A stretch of DNA of 64,000 nucleotides from Prostheceraeus crozeri (GCA_907163375.1 CAJQUW010010312.1:19764-83763); one strand, 5' to 3'. Shown: positions 25,693 to 35,370, counted from the first letter of the stretch. Program-made: numbers and translations. Notes: generated by a model not told the origin, from the letters alone.

Positions 25693-25767
25693 GGTCTGTG
25701 TAGCTCAGTTGGATAGAATGCAGGCATAGTCCAACCTGCCATTGAGATGATATCTCTGCTCAATCCT
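25693..25767 (+). repeat. tRNA-like retroposon head
   Basis: GTGTAGCTCAGTTGGATAGA is a near-perfect tRNA 5' half with A box. The B-box position holds only GCTCAATCC, about 45 bases on. The whole does not fold as a clean cloverleaf by eye, so I read it as a tRNA pseudogene or SINE head. Confidence 0.5.
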
Positions 25768-25852
25768 AGCACATTATCAACATAAACGGAATCATGTCAT
25801 GATAGATGCCACCAACTGAAGTAACGAATTAGCACCACTGCTGCTATACGCG

Positions 25853-26451
25853 TAGTCCGGCAGCTAGAGCGAGCTTCTACAGAGAACGAGGCCGAAAATA
25901 AGATTTTCTCAAAATGATGTACTGCCTATGTCTACTACGAAACTGCGCGTCTATGGAGCTGTACTTGGTTCCTCTTCTTATTACACAGGATCAAAGAAAA
26001 ACACATGTAAATGCGATGGGATTCAAACTGAAGTTTTTGGTTGTAGTGAGATTCTCTATGTTTTCTCTTATTAAGTGAAAAGTACATGGACTAAGTAAAT
26101 AGCCACAATTTTTGTCTGGAATGTCTTCAGGTCATTTCCTATCATGCTCACGTATCCCCGTCTATGAAGCTAGACACTTCTAGATCAGGCAAGCCTCCAA
26201 AATTTCGGCTAACACATACATTTTGCTAATTTTATCCCCAATTAACCACATTCTCGCATGCATTCCCGATCAGAAACATGATAATAGCACATACATATGG
26301 TAGGAAATTAACCGTAGACATTTCGTGCCAAAAATAGTGACTCTAGACCAGGTAGAACTCGTCAGACACGCAGTTTCATTAGCAGGCACAAGTCTGTGAT
26401 TCTCATTTTCGGTCTGGTTCCCTGCAGAACCTCGTTGTAGCTGCCCGACTA
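25853..26451. mobile_element. Foldback-type DNA element, copy 1
   Basis: The left end starts TAGTCCGGCAGCTAGAGCGA, and the right end, read inverted, starts TAGTCGGGCAGCTACAACGA. The inverted similarity continues for about 130 bases (blocks AAACTGCG and ACTTGGT / ACCTGGT). It then breaks off because the right arm is shorter. The element is noncoding and 599 bp long. The same sequence, with more symmetrical arms, is present at 55746-56462, so this is a mobile family and not a chance palindrome. Confidence 0.7.
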
Positions 26452-29257
26452 GCAATCAAGAGAATGACAGCGCTTGATTTTTATTATATTCTGTGCAAGT
26501 TGCGCTGAGTTTCGAAAAACTACTTTGATGAAAGATTTATCTTCATTTAGTGAAGATAACGATCGGCATGTGCAGATCAATTGTCAAATAGAAAGTTCAG
26601 CTTCAACAGACCAATAGAGATGATGATGACATTTCCTTTCATTTTAATTCACCTGCTGTGAAATATTTGAACTGACCATCTTCGACATGGGCTAGTTCTG
26701 TGTACCAGTTACATTCAGTGTTGGATTTGGGGGGAGGGAAAGTGGGGAAGTTCCCCTGCACTGCCTCATCCCCGGCACTGAGGATACACCTTCTTTACCT
26801 GAGGGGGAAGAATATTTCCGGTAGATAGGCCTTACATTGCCACAACCAGATTGATTGAGCATCAATTTATTATTCTCGTGAATATGAGCAACATTGACAG
26901 ATGCAAGCCTCACGAATCTTCATAAACTTAAGTCTAATCATCAGTAATTACCGTCTGTGTTCAGAAAGATAACAAATGAATTCGAGAAACAGAAAATGCT
27001 TATTGGAATAATTAAAGGCAATCAAAACATAAAAAAAGTGGAATCCAGAATGCTATCTTGTTTCTTTCAGGGTCTTGTCGACAACACATGGTATTTGATT
27101 CATTTTAATGTAATAATTTACAATCCTTCACATAATCACAATCCAATTCAGAATTCTTCACAATCCAGAAAATCAAGGGTTGGGAACATTGCTTACCCCT
27201 CACTCTGTGAATATTGATAGAAGCCTGTGCATTCATCATAGGTCTAATTGCAATGAATTACAGAATGATCATGTGAGGAATATTTATGTGGATCCTCACA
27301 TGCGAGACCTACTATAAATTTCTGATTCACAGGTATCTACGCTCCTTATTTGAAGTATTATTTAAACAATGCGGGTTGCGCCAAATGCATGCATTGGGGA
27401 GTCCCTTTCAAGCATCAAATATGCCTACCTCCTTTTTATTCCATTTATGTTTCAACTGTTTACAAAATTATTCGCGAGCGTTATAAGTGCGACGATGAGA
27501 GTGGTACTATAAGAATTGATGTCCTCTTCCTTTTGAGCACCACTTTTTCCGGCTTTAAATACCACGTTGACCCAAAATCTTCCAGTCGAAAGCTTCCGCC
27601 CTACTGCTATCAAGCGCAAATCCAACACTGTTTATATTTACATACTTCAACATATTTTGAAGTGTGAATTTTGTCCAAACACATTATTATATAGAATAAT
27701 TGGTCTAGCATTTGGAAAAGATCAAATACCGCATTGTTGCATAAAATCAGTGGAATGAACTCCTGCATGCAAGCCTATCACTTCTATCTAGATGATCCAT
27801 TCCTCGTAAATGGAAGCTGGGAAATTGAATGTGCCCGATTCCAGACTTTGAGCAGTCACTTAATATTCAACGTATTTTCATGAAATATAATTCAATGTTG
27901 TTTTCCTACTATTAGGCAGAGTGAAGACATAAATTCATTTATGTTTTCTGGCCAGGAAAGCTGAAGTATTTGTAAAATTTGACCTAGAGCATGCATTGGC
28001 ATTGATATATAATTTACTTGCTGGAGCAGTCTTCCAAATAAACGTGAATATGAAATGTCTCGTTCTCTTTGTGAAATGTAACGAGTAAATGATGGACAGT
28101 ATTTGCAAACATGAAGCTATAATACTGAATAAAATACAGACATAAAAATTATCTGTGTGAATTGCTATAAACACAAGAATTTCATTTCATTCAGCTGCAC
28201 ACAGCACTGATAGTATAGAGCACGACACTCTAACTGAAGCATCACACTGGATTTTTCTTTAGTGGCTACAGATGGGCAGATACTCAATATCTGAAGGAAC
28301 GCAATAAGCGGTTTGATTTAAATGTTCTTCAGTACATTTCAGTACCATTATGCTGCATATTTTGTTCTTAGCAATGCAGAAAGTATCGAAGATACAAATG
28401 CGAACTTTGACGCATGTGTTGACATGGTGATGACCAGAACATGTACTTGACATCCCATGATGAAATTATTTGTGGCCTATATTAGCAATATACGCTCGCA
28501 TTTAATAAATTCAGACTGTTTCTGTCAATGTATATTGTTTTTATTTCTCGTATGCTGATGAGCAGCTTGCCGGTATGTGCTGGACATTTCATTATAAGAT
28601 TAGTTGTGGCCCATATTGGCAATGTTGATTAAATTCTGACTGATTCTGTTTATTTATTTATTATGTAATTAATGTTAAATTATATTATATTACATTGCAT
28701 TTTTTATTCTTTAGTACCTAACAATTTTAAGTAAACATAAGTTTGTATATTTCAATATTTCTGTTTTGTATATTTCCTTTCTTCATATCCATATTTTATG
28801 TTTCACAATGTATTCATTATATCACATGCAAAAATTCACTCGATCGTCGGCGCTGCGGTCATTTAGAGCGGACAGCCAACGATCCCCGCTTAAATGGAGT
28901 GCTAGCGACCGCGAGTCACGAAGACATTCAACGCTGGTCGTGCTCAAATCCTTACTCCACATGCGAATTTGGTCCTTCTTCACTGCTGAAAAACTGTTAT
29001 CTGACCATTCTCATTAACTTCGTGAGCTTTTTGACCTTTCTGAGAGACGCCTGCCGACTCCGTCCGCCTACCATGGATTGATCTTGGTTCCAGAACTCGT
29101 TTATAGGACTTTTCGTCAATTTTTGCTTTAAACGTGATAGTCAAAGAACATTTTGGTTTTCAAGTTTTTTTGTTTTTGTCTATTTGAATGTCATTTTGTT
29201 TATTATCCTAACATTTTGCAACGCATCATTTCAATTAGACAACATCAATGTGTCGTC
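26452..29257. other. Unassigned host DNA, Polinton left flank
   Basis: No gene recognised. A partial local duplication links about 28448-28545 and 28588-28660 (TTGTGGCCYATATTRGCAAT shared). A GC-richer block at 28840-29080 has an open frame without recognisable motif; it may be retroelement debris. Confidence 0.4.
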
Positions 29258-29263
29258 AACCTC

Positions 29264-29710
29264 AGTAGTATAGGGTATAGGATTCGGCGCATCGCTTCGC
29301 TCAGCACCGAATCCCACACCTAGGTAGATACAAAAAATAAAAAAAATACAAAAATAGGAAACTACCTCTAAAATCACTAATTTACGGACTAAATAGATAC
29401 AAAATAGGAAAGTACCTCTAAAATCACCAATTCACGGGCTAAAATAGATACAAAATAGGAAAGTACCTTAAAGTATGACCCATGAACAAAAATATTCATT
29501 TAAAAATGGAAGATGAAAAAACAAAAGAACCATCGGCCCCCTTATATCCTTCATTATCATATGAAATAAAACCTTCGGTTCCCAATGAAATGGATATAAC
29601 AAAACACAAAGATAGAGTCAGGTACATGAAAGATAAAGAAGCCCAATTATTACTTAAACTAGAACATTATAATAAATTAAGAAAGAGATGGACCATAGCT
29701 AAGAATGTGA
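29264..29710 (+). repeat. Polinton left terminal inverted repeat
   Basis: 447 bp, matching the inverted 45500-45946 with one difference seen. It contains a GCTTCGC/GCGAAGC mini-hairpin near the tip and two to three tandem units built on TAGATACAAAATAGGAAA and TACCT. It then runs into coding sequence equivalent to the first 69 codons (counted from MEDEK) of the gene at 45090-45704. Confidence 0.95.
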
Positions 29711-29715
29711 TGTAA
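29506..29715 (+). pseudogene. Gene-start copy within left terminal repeat
   Basis: This open stretch repeats the N-terminal part of the two-helix membrane protein encoded at the right end, because the terminal repeat extends into that gene. Similarity ends exactly where the terminal repeat ends (29710). It is a by-product of terminal repeat length, or repeats kept alike by replication, and not a separate gene. Confidence 0.85.
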
Positions 29716-29890
29716 CACAATTCCGCTGAAAACCCAAAAGTGATGAAAGGCGAAAACCCGTCAGCTACACTATCAGCCCCTTTATAACCGTTATGTAAAA
29801 TCAACCATTTTTGCACAAAATTGTTTCTTATTCAACAAAATTGACGCGAAATTACATTATACAATATTTGCACATTTTCAACAGTAATTT

Positions 29891-30188
29891 ACAAAATGTC
29901 AAGAAATGTCTCCTCGAAAGGAGACATTTTACTCTGTAATTAAATTTGAAAAGTCTCCTGTCAAGGAGACATTTATATTACTATATAGTGATATAAGTAG
30001 TGTATGAATTGACACACTTACAAAATGTCAAGAAATGTCTCCTCGATAGGAGAGATTTTACTCTGTAATTAAATTTGAAAAGTCTCCTATCCAGGAGACA
30101 TTTGCATTACTATATAATGATATAAGTAGTGTGTATGAATTGACACATTTACAAAATGTCAAGTAATGTCTCCTCGATAGGAGAGATG
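29891..30188 (+). repeat. Tandem hairpin array in Polinton
   Basis: Two full units (129 and 131 bp) and a partial third begin with ACAAAATGTCAAG at 29891, 30020 and 30151. Each full unit carries two hairpins. The first has an 11-base stem AAATGTCTCCT (29904-29914) pairing with 29919-29929 across a CGAA loop; the second has a 7-base stem GTCTCCT. Loop bases vary between units while stems are mostly kept, with one changed pair. A TATA-rich stretch follows each. No coding potential. Candidate replication, packaging or noncoding RNA signal. Confidence 0.85.
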
Positions 30189-30212
30189 GTGAGAATGTTA
30201 CATTTGAGACTA

Positions 30213-30767
30213 TCAGAACTCCATTGGGCTTTCCATTCTTGGGCTTTCCATTCTTGGGACTTCCATTCTTGGGGTTTCCATTCTTGGGGTTTGCATTATT
30301 TCTTCAAATGTTTTTCGGCGTCGTCCATTTTTGATGTGCGATGAAATTATACGAAAATTGATTTTAAAGAATGTTGCGGATTCATGAGAATCGGCGATGA
30401 ACGGATATTGTAAATAAAAGTTATAAAGTCTTCTTAAAAACGCGACATAACTCCGGGAATATCGGAAATAGTCACTAAATGTATTTCCCGCACGTAGAAT
30501 TTTGAATGCACGTCCCTTCAAGATAGCTAGTTTCAAACTACTGTTCTCATGATGATTTTCGTAGTTTTCAATTCTTTGTAAGAAACCACGTAGCGTCGGC
30601 AGATCACAAGATGCAGTTAAAGATGCTTCAAAAGTTTCTATAATTCTCCATTCTTTGTATAAATAATCTTCCTCTTCTTTTGTCTTAATATTCCTCCTTC
30701 TGTACTCTTGGAAAACTTCTTCATTAAAATATCCATCCTCATTGCAGATGAATCGTGAAAGACACAG
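30213..30767 (-). CDS. Unrecognised Polinton open frame with RME(S/T)P repeats
   Basis: An open stretch of about 184 codons. The start is uncertain, and I give the maximal open range. The C-terminal 25 residues are a tandem repeat of PRMES/PRMET type. It is encoded by a 15-base minisatellite (TTCCATTCTTGGGCT-like on the plus strand, 30227-30300). The rest is rich in F, Y and R (for example FSDYFRYSRSYVAFLRRLYN) and looks like real protein, but I do not recognise a family. It lies between the hairpin array and the protease gene. It could be an accessory gene or captured sequence. Confidence 0.4.
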   Translation of the reverse strand: MCLSRFICNEDGYFNEEVFQEYRRRNIKTKEEEDYLYKEWRIIETFEASLTASCDLPTLRGFLQRIENYENHHENSSLKLAILKGRAFKILRAGNTFSDYFRYSRSYVAFLRRLYNFYLQYPFIADSHESATFFKINFRIISSHIKNGRRRKTFEEIMQTPRMETPRMEVPRMESPRMESPMEF

Positions 30768-31052
30768 TCACGTAGAACACTCACAGAGAGAATGAAAATT
30801 GATAATACGTGGCAGCATCAGTTCCTAATGGCAACCGCTACTGCTTGTGGCAGACAATGGTGTCATGCATAATGCGCAATCAGGTTGCGTTGAGAGAACA
30901 ATGAAATGGTCGCCAACGTGACAATAGCAACTTAATTATCGCAAGCCTAGCCCACAGCAAAGTCCACCCGCTAGAGGTAACAAAAGCCCTGAGTCATACA
31001 GATTGTGCAATTCTTTTGTGTCATTTCTGAAATAGAATTTATCTCATGTAAA

Positions 31053-31505
31053 ATGACTAACCTGATCGAGTTTTTTAAATTATATGGAACGCAAACTACG
31101 ACAAATTTCGACCTAAAGAAAATTGCTAATCAATTAGGAATAAAGAACTTTCATGTTTTAATGAGAGACGAATTACAATTGATCAAAAATAAGCCAACTG
31201 TAAATTTCATAACGAATCTTCACACTTCAGACCAAAACGGCGTACATTGGTCAGCAGGCGTTAAAAATCATCAGCAGAACTATTATTTTGACTCATACGG
31301 ACTTCCACCTACGAATGAAGTAAGAGAAATACTTGGAAATGGTATTTATAATACATTTCAAATTCAAAAACCAGGAACTACCTATTGTGGTCAATTATGT
31401 TTATACGTTTTGTACAAATTACAAAAAGGAGTACCATTTCTAGATATAATGTTAGAGTTAAACGATAAAGGTCAAAGCTCGGTTTTCTGTAATTCGTTTT
31501 CATAG
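31053..31505 (+). CDS. Adenain-like cysteine protease (PRO)
   Basis: Polinton maturation protease of the adenovirus endopeptidase (C5) type. The catalytic order H, D, C is readable: GVHWSAG near residue 75, YYFDSYG near 87 and YCGQLCLYVLY near 125. Starting at MTNLIEFFKLY gives about 150 residues, typical for Polinton PRO; an upstream in-frame start adds 16 residues without conservation value. In adenoviruses this enzyme cuts capsid precursors at (M/I/L)xGx-G sites, and such sites occur in two other proteins of this element. The gene runs toward the integrase gene, and their 3' ends overlap by 34 bases. Confidence 0.9.
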   Translation: MTNLIEFFKLYGTQTTTNFDLKKIANQLGIKNFHVLMRDELQLIKNKPTVNFITNLHTSDQNGVHWSAGVKNHQQNYYFDSYGLPPTNEVREILGNGIYNTFQIQKPGTTYCGQLCLYVLYKLQKGVPFLDIMLELNDKGQSSVFCNSFS

Positions 31506-32773
31506 AATCTACCTTTGATATCCTCATTATCTAAATCTTTAATTTCATAAGTAATCGGATGAGTTTGATTTATTTTAGAAACTTCAAATATCTCTTTCGT
31601 CCAGTATCCGACGAAGCCCTTTTCAAATTTGTTCTTATATTTAAATATTCGTACCCTATCCCCAATTTTAAATTTCGGCTTACGTTTCTGTAAATTCGGA
31701 TTACTCTCATTCGAATAATTATTTTCGAATATTTTCTTTCGTATTAAATCAGGGTCGTCAGAAGCATTCTTTGGAGTTTCTTCAATACCTGAATGAATCT
31801 TATTGTTATACTCTTCTACAACTCCTGGTAATATCTTCAACCATTTCTGATTTCCTTGCTCAGTAAATTTCTTAAAGATCTTACTTTTTAGCGTTCTATT
31901 AAAGCGCTCTATTACTACAGCCTTTCCTGCATTTTCTGTGGAATAAACAGTTTCAAATAGTGGCTTTACATTTCGGTTATAAAATTCCGACCCTTTATCA
32001 ACGAATAGCTTTTTTGGCTTTCTATTACTTTCTTTAAAGATTTCTTCAAACGCATATTTAACTGACAGACCACTTTTGTTTTTTAAAGGCTTTACCCAAG
32101 CGTATCGTGTATATAAATCTATAACGGTCAATGCGTACTTAAACCCTCTTTCATTAGGCATATTTATTAGATCAGCACTCCAAATATCATCTTTATTAAA
32201 TACTTTTACCTTCAATAGATATTTCGGCTTTCTGTATTCCTTGTGAATTTCGGACGCGTAGGTTCGAGCGTTGCTCTCAGACAGCTTTGCTGTCGTTTCA
32301 TTCAACGAAGTTGACGGAACTAAAGTTTTATCTATCCCCTGGCCAAAAAGCATTTTTGCTTGTAAAGCTTTCTTAACAAACATTCTTTCAATTTTTTCTC
32401 TAAATGTAGGATTTTGAATACTATCTAATTCTTGTATCATTTTCTTATCTGCTTCATGTCGAGAACTTAGGTCATGATTTCGATAAGCTAAATCATGTTT
32501 ATAAGCGGCGGCGTCTACTCTATTTATTGGTTTACTATTTTCTCTAGGTGTGTTATCATCGTTTAATCTTAAATCTAATCTTGTGCCGGGACCAGTAAAA
32601 TTATGCCCAGGTAAATGTTTCTCCTTCGAATATTTACTCCAAATAAAGCCAGGAAAGTTTTCTAATGCTTTTTGTATATCACCACCGAAGTGGTGTGGAA
32701 CTTTGTTCTTGTCACCTTTTAAGAGATAATCCATTAGATCTAGATTTGAAATCCTTAAGTTATTCAAATTCAT
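31472..32773 (-). CDS. Phospholipase A2-like domain fused to Polinton integrase
   Basis: One 433-residue frame with two parts. Residues about 50-105 are a parvovirus-VP1-type phospholipase A2 domain: a GPG calcium-loop motif at 61-63 and the catalytic YKHDLAY at 91-97 (H93, D94). Residues about 185-350 are a retroviral-type integrase core with D201, D259 and E289. A C-terminal SH3/chromo-like domain at about 365-433 (FKIGDRVRIFKYK) is typical of Polinton integrases. Between them lies MLFGQG (141-146), matching the adenain cleavage consensus (L-F-G-Q, then G). In virions the lipase would breach the endosomal membrane, and the integrase inserts the element with a 6-bp duplication. The leader TTTAATCTTTAAAAATG fits the other genes of the element. 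Confidence 0.9.
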   Translation of the reverse strand: MNLNNLRISNLDLMDYLLKGDKNKVPHHFGGDIQKALENFPGFIWSKYSKEKHLPGHNFTGPGTRLDLRLNDDNTPRENSKPINRVDAAAYKHDLAYRNHDLSSRHEADKKMIQELDSIQNPTFREKIERMFVKKALQAKMLFGQGIDKTLVPSTSLNETTAKLSESNARTYASEIHKEYRKPKYLLKVKVFNKDDIWSADLINMPNERGFKYALTVIDLYTRYAWVKPLKNKSGLSVKYAFEEIFKESNRKPKKLFVDKGSEFYNRNVKPLFETVYSTENAGKAVVIERFNRTLKSKIFKKFTEQGNQKWLKILPGVVEEYNNKIHSGIEETPKNASDDPDLIRKKIFENNYSNESNPNLQKRKPKFKIGDRVRIFKYKNKFEKGFVGYWTKEIFEVSKINQTHPITYEIKDLDNEDIKGRFYENELQKTEL

Positions 32774-32789
32774 TTTTAAAGATTAAATC

Positions 32790-33263
32790 TTATCGCACCA
32801 TACTAGGATTTAGATATATGCCAGATCCGTCTTTTGTTTCTTTTATTTGAATCAAATCATCAATATTGTGTAGGACATTTTTAAGAACTCGTTTCCCTTC
32901 ATTAGCTAAATTTAATTTACTAATAAAATTATCTACTATTCCCTCACCTCTAGCAGCTTTCTCTAACTCCCTATTATGACGTTTTTGCTCTTCTAATGCT
33001 GCCTTCTCTGCTTTATTTTTATTTACTGCCTGGACAATACCAGCTGTCCCACCTGCAACACTTCCTGCTGCTGCTATACCACCTATGATTAGCGGAATTA
33101 ATGGGAGAATTCCACCATTCTTTTCTTCTTGTAATTTGATATTCTCTATCATTGGTTTACTTATGTAATACTTCTTTTTGTTAATCGTAATAGCTTTAGG
33201 GGTATTTTTGTCAATGATGTTACGTAGTTTTAATTCAACCGTTTTATTATTCACTTGCGCCAT
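32790..33263 (-). CDS. Small virion protein with Gly-rich hydrophobic segment
   Basis: 157 residues. A basic N-terminal region is followed at about 49-80 by a Gly/Ala-rich hydrophobic segment (LIPLIIGGIAAAGSVAGG), then a charged helical stretch and a basic C-terminus. This layout resembles small adenovirus core or membrane-lytic proteins (pVI/pX-like) and similar small proteins found next to the Polinton capsid gene. IIGG-I fits the second adenain consensus ((M/I/L)xGG-x). It sits 16 bases upstream of the integrase start and downstream of the capsid gene on the same strand. The exact family is not identified. Confidence 0.65.
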   Translation of the reverse strand: MAQVNNKTVELKLRNIIDKNTPKAITINKKKYYISKPMIENIKLQEEKNGGILPLIPLIIGGIAAAGSVAGGTAGIVQAVNKNKAEKAALEEQKRHNRELEKAARGEGIVDNFISKLNLANEGKRVLKNVLHNIDDLIQIKETKDGSGIYLNPSMVR

Positions 33264-33299
33264 TTTTTAATAAAAAATTTATAGTCTTGGGTTTTTCTA

Positions 33300-33385
33300 A
33301 CCAATCGGAGCGAAGCTCCTCTGGCTTTAGCCTATTGACGAAGTCTTGGGTTTTACTAACCGATCGGAGCGAAGCTCCTCTGGCT
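33300..33385 (-). terminator. Mini-hairpin pair behind capsid gene
   Basis: Two near-identical direct units each contain GGAGCGAAGCTCC (33307-33319, 33366-33378) and GGCTTTAGCC, just downstream of the capsid stop codon. GCGAAGC is known as an exceptionally stable DNA mini-hairpin. The proposed role in 3'-end formation is inference. Confidence 0.6.
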
Positions 33386-34720
33386 TTAGCCGATCCTAAC
33401 CATCTTTCCATTAAGAATTTCAATAGAATATTCGGCGTCTTCTAGCAATAAACCATAAGCCATCAATGATGTTGTGGAATTTGCCTTTTCAATATTAATT
33501 GTCACATCACAACCGGTCTTGATAATATCTTCAGATTGTGCACTTAAATCAAAACAGAAAACAGGATATATATTCTTCCAATCTACAGGATTTAATTGTG
33601 CTTCAACTCCAAATTCTCGGCACAAATTTCTATAAGCGTCATATCCTTCCATGAATTGATTATTTGCGTTATCAAATCTCAATGGATCAATAGGATAACG
33701 TGTTTGATTTAATGAAATTTGTAAACTTCGAATTGAATTAATATGGAAAAGATTATTGTTCTTATCAAAACTAGGCGTTTCATTCTTTTGAAAAGTGAGT
33801 AAAAAATATCTTGGTGTATTTGATGTCCTTGTGAAATGCCAGTTAAATCTTTGTTCAGTAAACGTGACAGAGCTCGCGGTACGCTTCATAAAACTTACTG
33901 GAATTGGTTTGCCCGTATTTAATCGTTTCGTAATAGTTGTTTCAACCTCTAAACTAGGAGTAATGTGCTTAATCCACCATTCAAGTCTATCAATTTTTAG
34001 GTATGCTTTCTTCCCAGCCTTTCCATAAAATATTGATTCATTATTTACAGTGCGATGAACTATGAGTTTGAATTTCAAGTGACATGATATTTTATTGTAA
34101 TCTAAATACCCGAATAATGGAGACAATGACCAATCAACAGTTTGTTTACTTTTATTATTAAAATTACGTCTTTCTTTATATGCATCATTATTTGTTTTAT
34201 TTAAATGCTTTGCAATATTTTCTACATCTTTCGCAATTCCTGCTGCATCTGTTCCAGCGTGAGTTAAATCATCAACAATTATACCATCATTAGTATCAGG
34301 AAACCAACCTTCGATTTCATGCATTTTAGTATTTTCACCTATTGTTACAAATCGAAGCATTGAATCAATAATGCCAGGTGAATCACTTATGGTTTCTATA
34401 TTTTGTGTTGCAACATCTAAACGCATTTGTGTGAATAATCTTGGGAAGAAATTGTTTTCTAATGTAATATTATCCGTAGCCGGTAATGGTGTTGTAAAAT
34501 CAGCATCAGAATAAAGAGAATATTCACAGTGTAAAAATGAATCGGGTAAATATAAATAACTTTGTTGATTGTCAACTTCAAAAATTAAATCGCCTCCTGT
34601 ATTCACTCTACCTGAAGAACCGGGGTTCATAGCAATTCTTATATAGTCATTCTTTTTTTGATTGTAACTAATGAACGGGGGATCATCTAATCTAAATTTG
34701 CTTTCAATCAGAGTTGCCAT
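33386..34720 (-). CDS. Polinton major capsid protein (double jelly-roll)
   Basis: 444 residues, the expected size and position for the Polinton major capsid protein. I recognise the N-terminal lay-out (an ESKFRLDDPPFISY start, an IxMNPGSSGRVNTGGDLIFEV stretch in two short blocks, then YLPDSFLHCEYSLY). These are features of the double-jelly-roll capsid family of Polintons, virophages and adintoviruses. Such proteins form trimeric hexon-like capsomers of an icosahedral shell. It is transcribed with the small virion proteins and integrase on the minus strand and preceded by TAATAAAAAAATATAATG. The fold was not computed; the call rests on sequence resemblance and context. Confidence 0.82.
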   Translation of the reverse strand: MATLIESKFRLDDPPFISYNQKKNDYIRIAMNPGSSGRVNTGGDLIFEVDNQQSYLYLPDSFLHCEYSLYSDADFTTPLPATDNITLENNFFPRLFTQMRLDVATQNIETISDSPGIIDSMLRFVTIGENTKMHEIEGWFPDTNDGIIVDDLTHAGTDAAGIAKDVENIAKHLNKTNNDAYKERRNFNNKSKQTVDWSLSPLFGYLDYNKISCHLKFKLIVHRTVNNESIFYGKAGKKAYLKIDRLEWWIKHITPSLEVETTITKRLNTGKPIPVSFMKRTASSVTFTEQRFNWHFTRTSNTPRYFLLTFQKNETPSFDKNNNLFHINSIRSLQISLNQTRYPIDPLRFDNANNQFMEGYDAYRNLCREFGVEAQLNPVDWKNIYPVFCFDLSAQSEDIIKTGCDVTINIEKANSTTSLMAYGLLLEDAEYSIEILNGKMVRIG

Positions 34721-34756
34721 TATATTTTTTTATTAGAAAAAATCAGTTTGATACTC

Positions 34757-34780
34757 GGCTAAAGCCTCTGAACAAGGTTC
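34757..34780 (-). terminator. Mini-hairpin pair behind small virion gene
   Basis: GGCTAAAGCC followed by GAACAAGGTTC lies directly behind the stop codon of the gene at 34783-35250. The same pair recurs twice at 35286-35368. Confidence 0.55.
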
Positions 34781-34782
34781 TA

Positions 34783-35250
34783 CTAGAATTTTGCTAGACC
34801 ATTTCCCCTCATTTCTTCAATTGTTTTTTCATCATGTTTACTTTCCATCTTCGCTAATTTAGCAATTTTGTTTTTTGTTTCCTCTGAGAGCTTTTTGTCT
34901 TTTTGCATTTCTTTTGCGTCATTTCTAAGTTTGCGAATAGCTTCTAGTTGCTTTAATTCGTTTTGTGACTTAACAGCATTCGATATTGCACTAGCTGTAC
35001 TACCTATAGCAGCTGCTCCTTTAGCAGCAGATGAAATCAAATCTTTATTATTTTTAATCAAGTTAACGATACTTCCGATACCAGAAAAGATGCCAGCTCC
35101 TTCTGTTTGGACGGCGCCTGCAGTGCCTAGGAACTTTGTTCCAACAGTTTCTACACTATCATAATGGTACACAGGATTCATACGTGGTTCATGAGCAATT
35201 TTATTATTTGAAGCAAAATGCTTAAGATTGTGTTTATAAATTATAGGCAT
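34783..35250 (-). CDS. Small virion-like protein with protease-site motif
   Basis: About 155 residues starting at MPIIYKHNLKHFA, chosen because TTAAAAAAAATG precedes it as in sister genes; an upstream in-frame start adds 18 residues. A Gly/Ala-rich central region (IFSGIGSIVNLI, then SSAAKGAAAIGSTASAIS) is followed by a charged helix and a C-terminal EEMRGNGLAKF. MRGN-G exactly matches the adenain cleavage consensus (M/I/L)xGx-G, so the last residues may be trimmed during maturation. The pattern resembles adenovirus pVI, but I cannot prove homology. It lies between the capsid gene and the coiled-coil gene. Confidence 0.65.
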   Translation of the reverse strand: MPIIYKHNLKHFASNNKIAHEPRMNPVYHYDSVETVGTKFLGTAGAVQTEGAGIFSGIGSIVNLIKNNKDLISSAAKGAAAIGSTASAISNAVKSQNELKQLEAIRKLRNDAKEMQKDKKLSEETKNKIAKLAKMESKHDEKTIEEMRGNGLAKF

Positions 35251-35285
35251 TTTTTTTAAGCTTAAATTTGACTTTTGGGCCGATC

Positions 35286-35368
35286 GGCTAAAGCCTCTGA
35301 ACAAGGTTCTATAGGTTAGTAACCTGAGGACCTTTGGTCTGATCGGCTAAAGCCTCTGAACACGGTTC
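35286..35368 (-). terminator. Repeated mini-hairpins behind coiled-coil gene
   Basis: Two copies of GGCTAAAGCC TCTGAACA(A/C)GGTTC (35286-35309, 35345-35368) follow the stop codon of the coiled-coil gene. Each holds two short hairpins with 3-4-base loops. Confidence 0.55.
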
Positions 35369-35370
35369 GA

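Noticed and set aside
25693-25767. Functional tRNA gene
   Set aside because: The A box is good, but the B box is poor and I could not fit anticodon and acceptor stems.
28743-29081. Host exon just left of the Polinton
   Set aside because: An open frame exists but no family is recognised, and the local GC-rich block looks like old retroelement debris.
29891-30188. CRISPR array
   Set aside because: Units are 129-131 bp, nearly identical throughout with no unique spacers, and the setting is an animal Polinton.
30156-30344. Plus-strand frame with WAFHSWAFHSW repeats
   Set aside because: The minisatellite is open on both strands; the minus-strand frame is longer and more protein-like.
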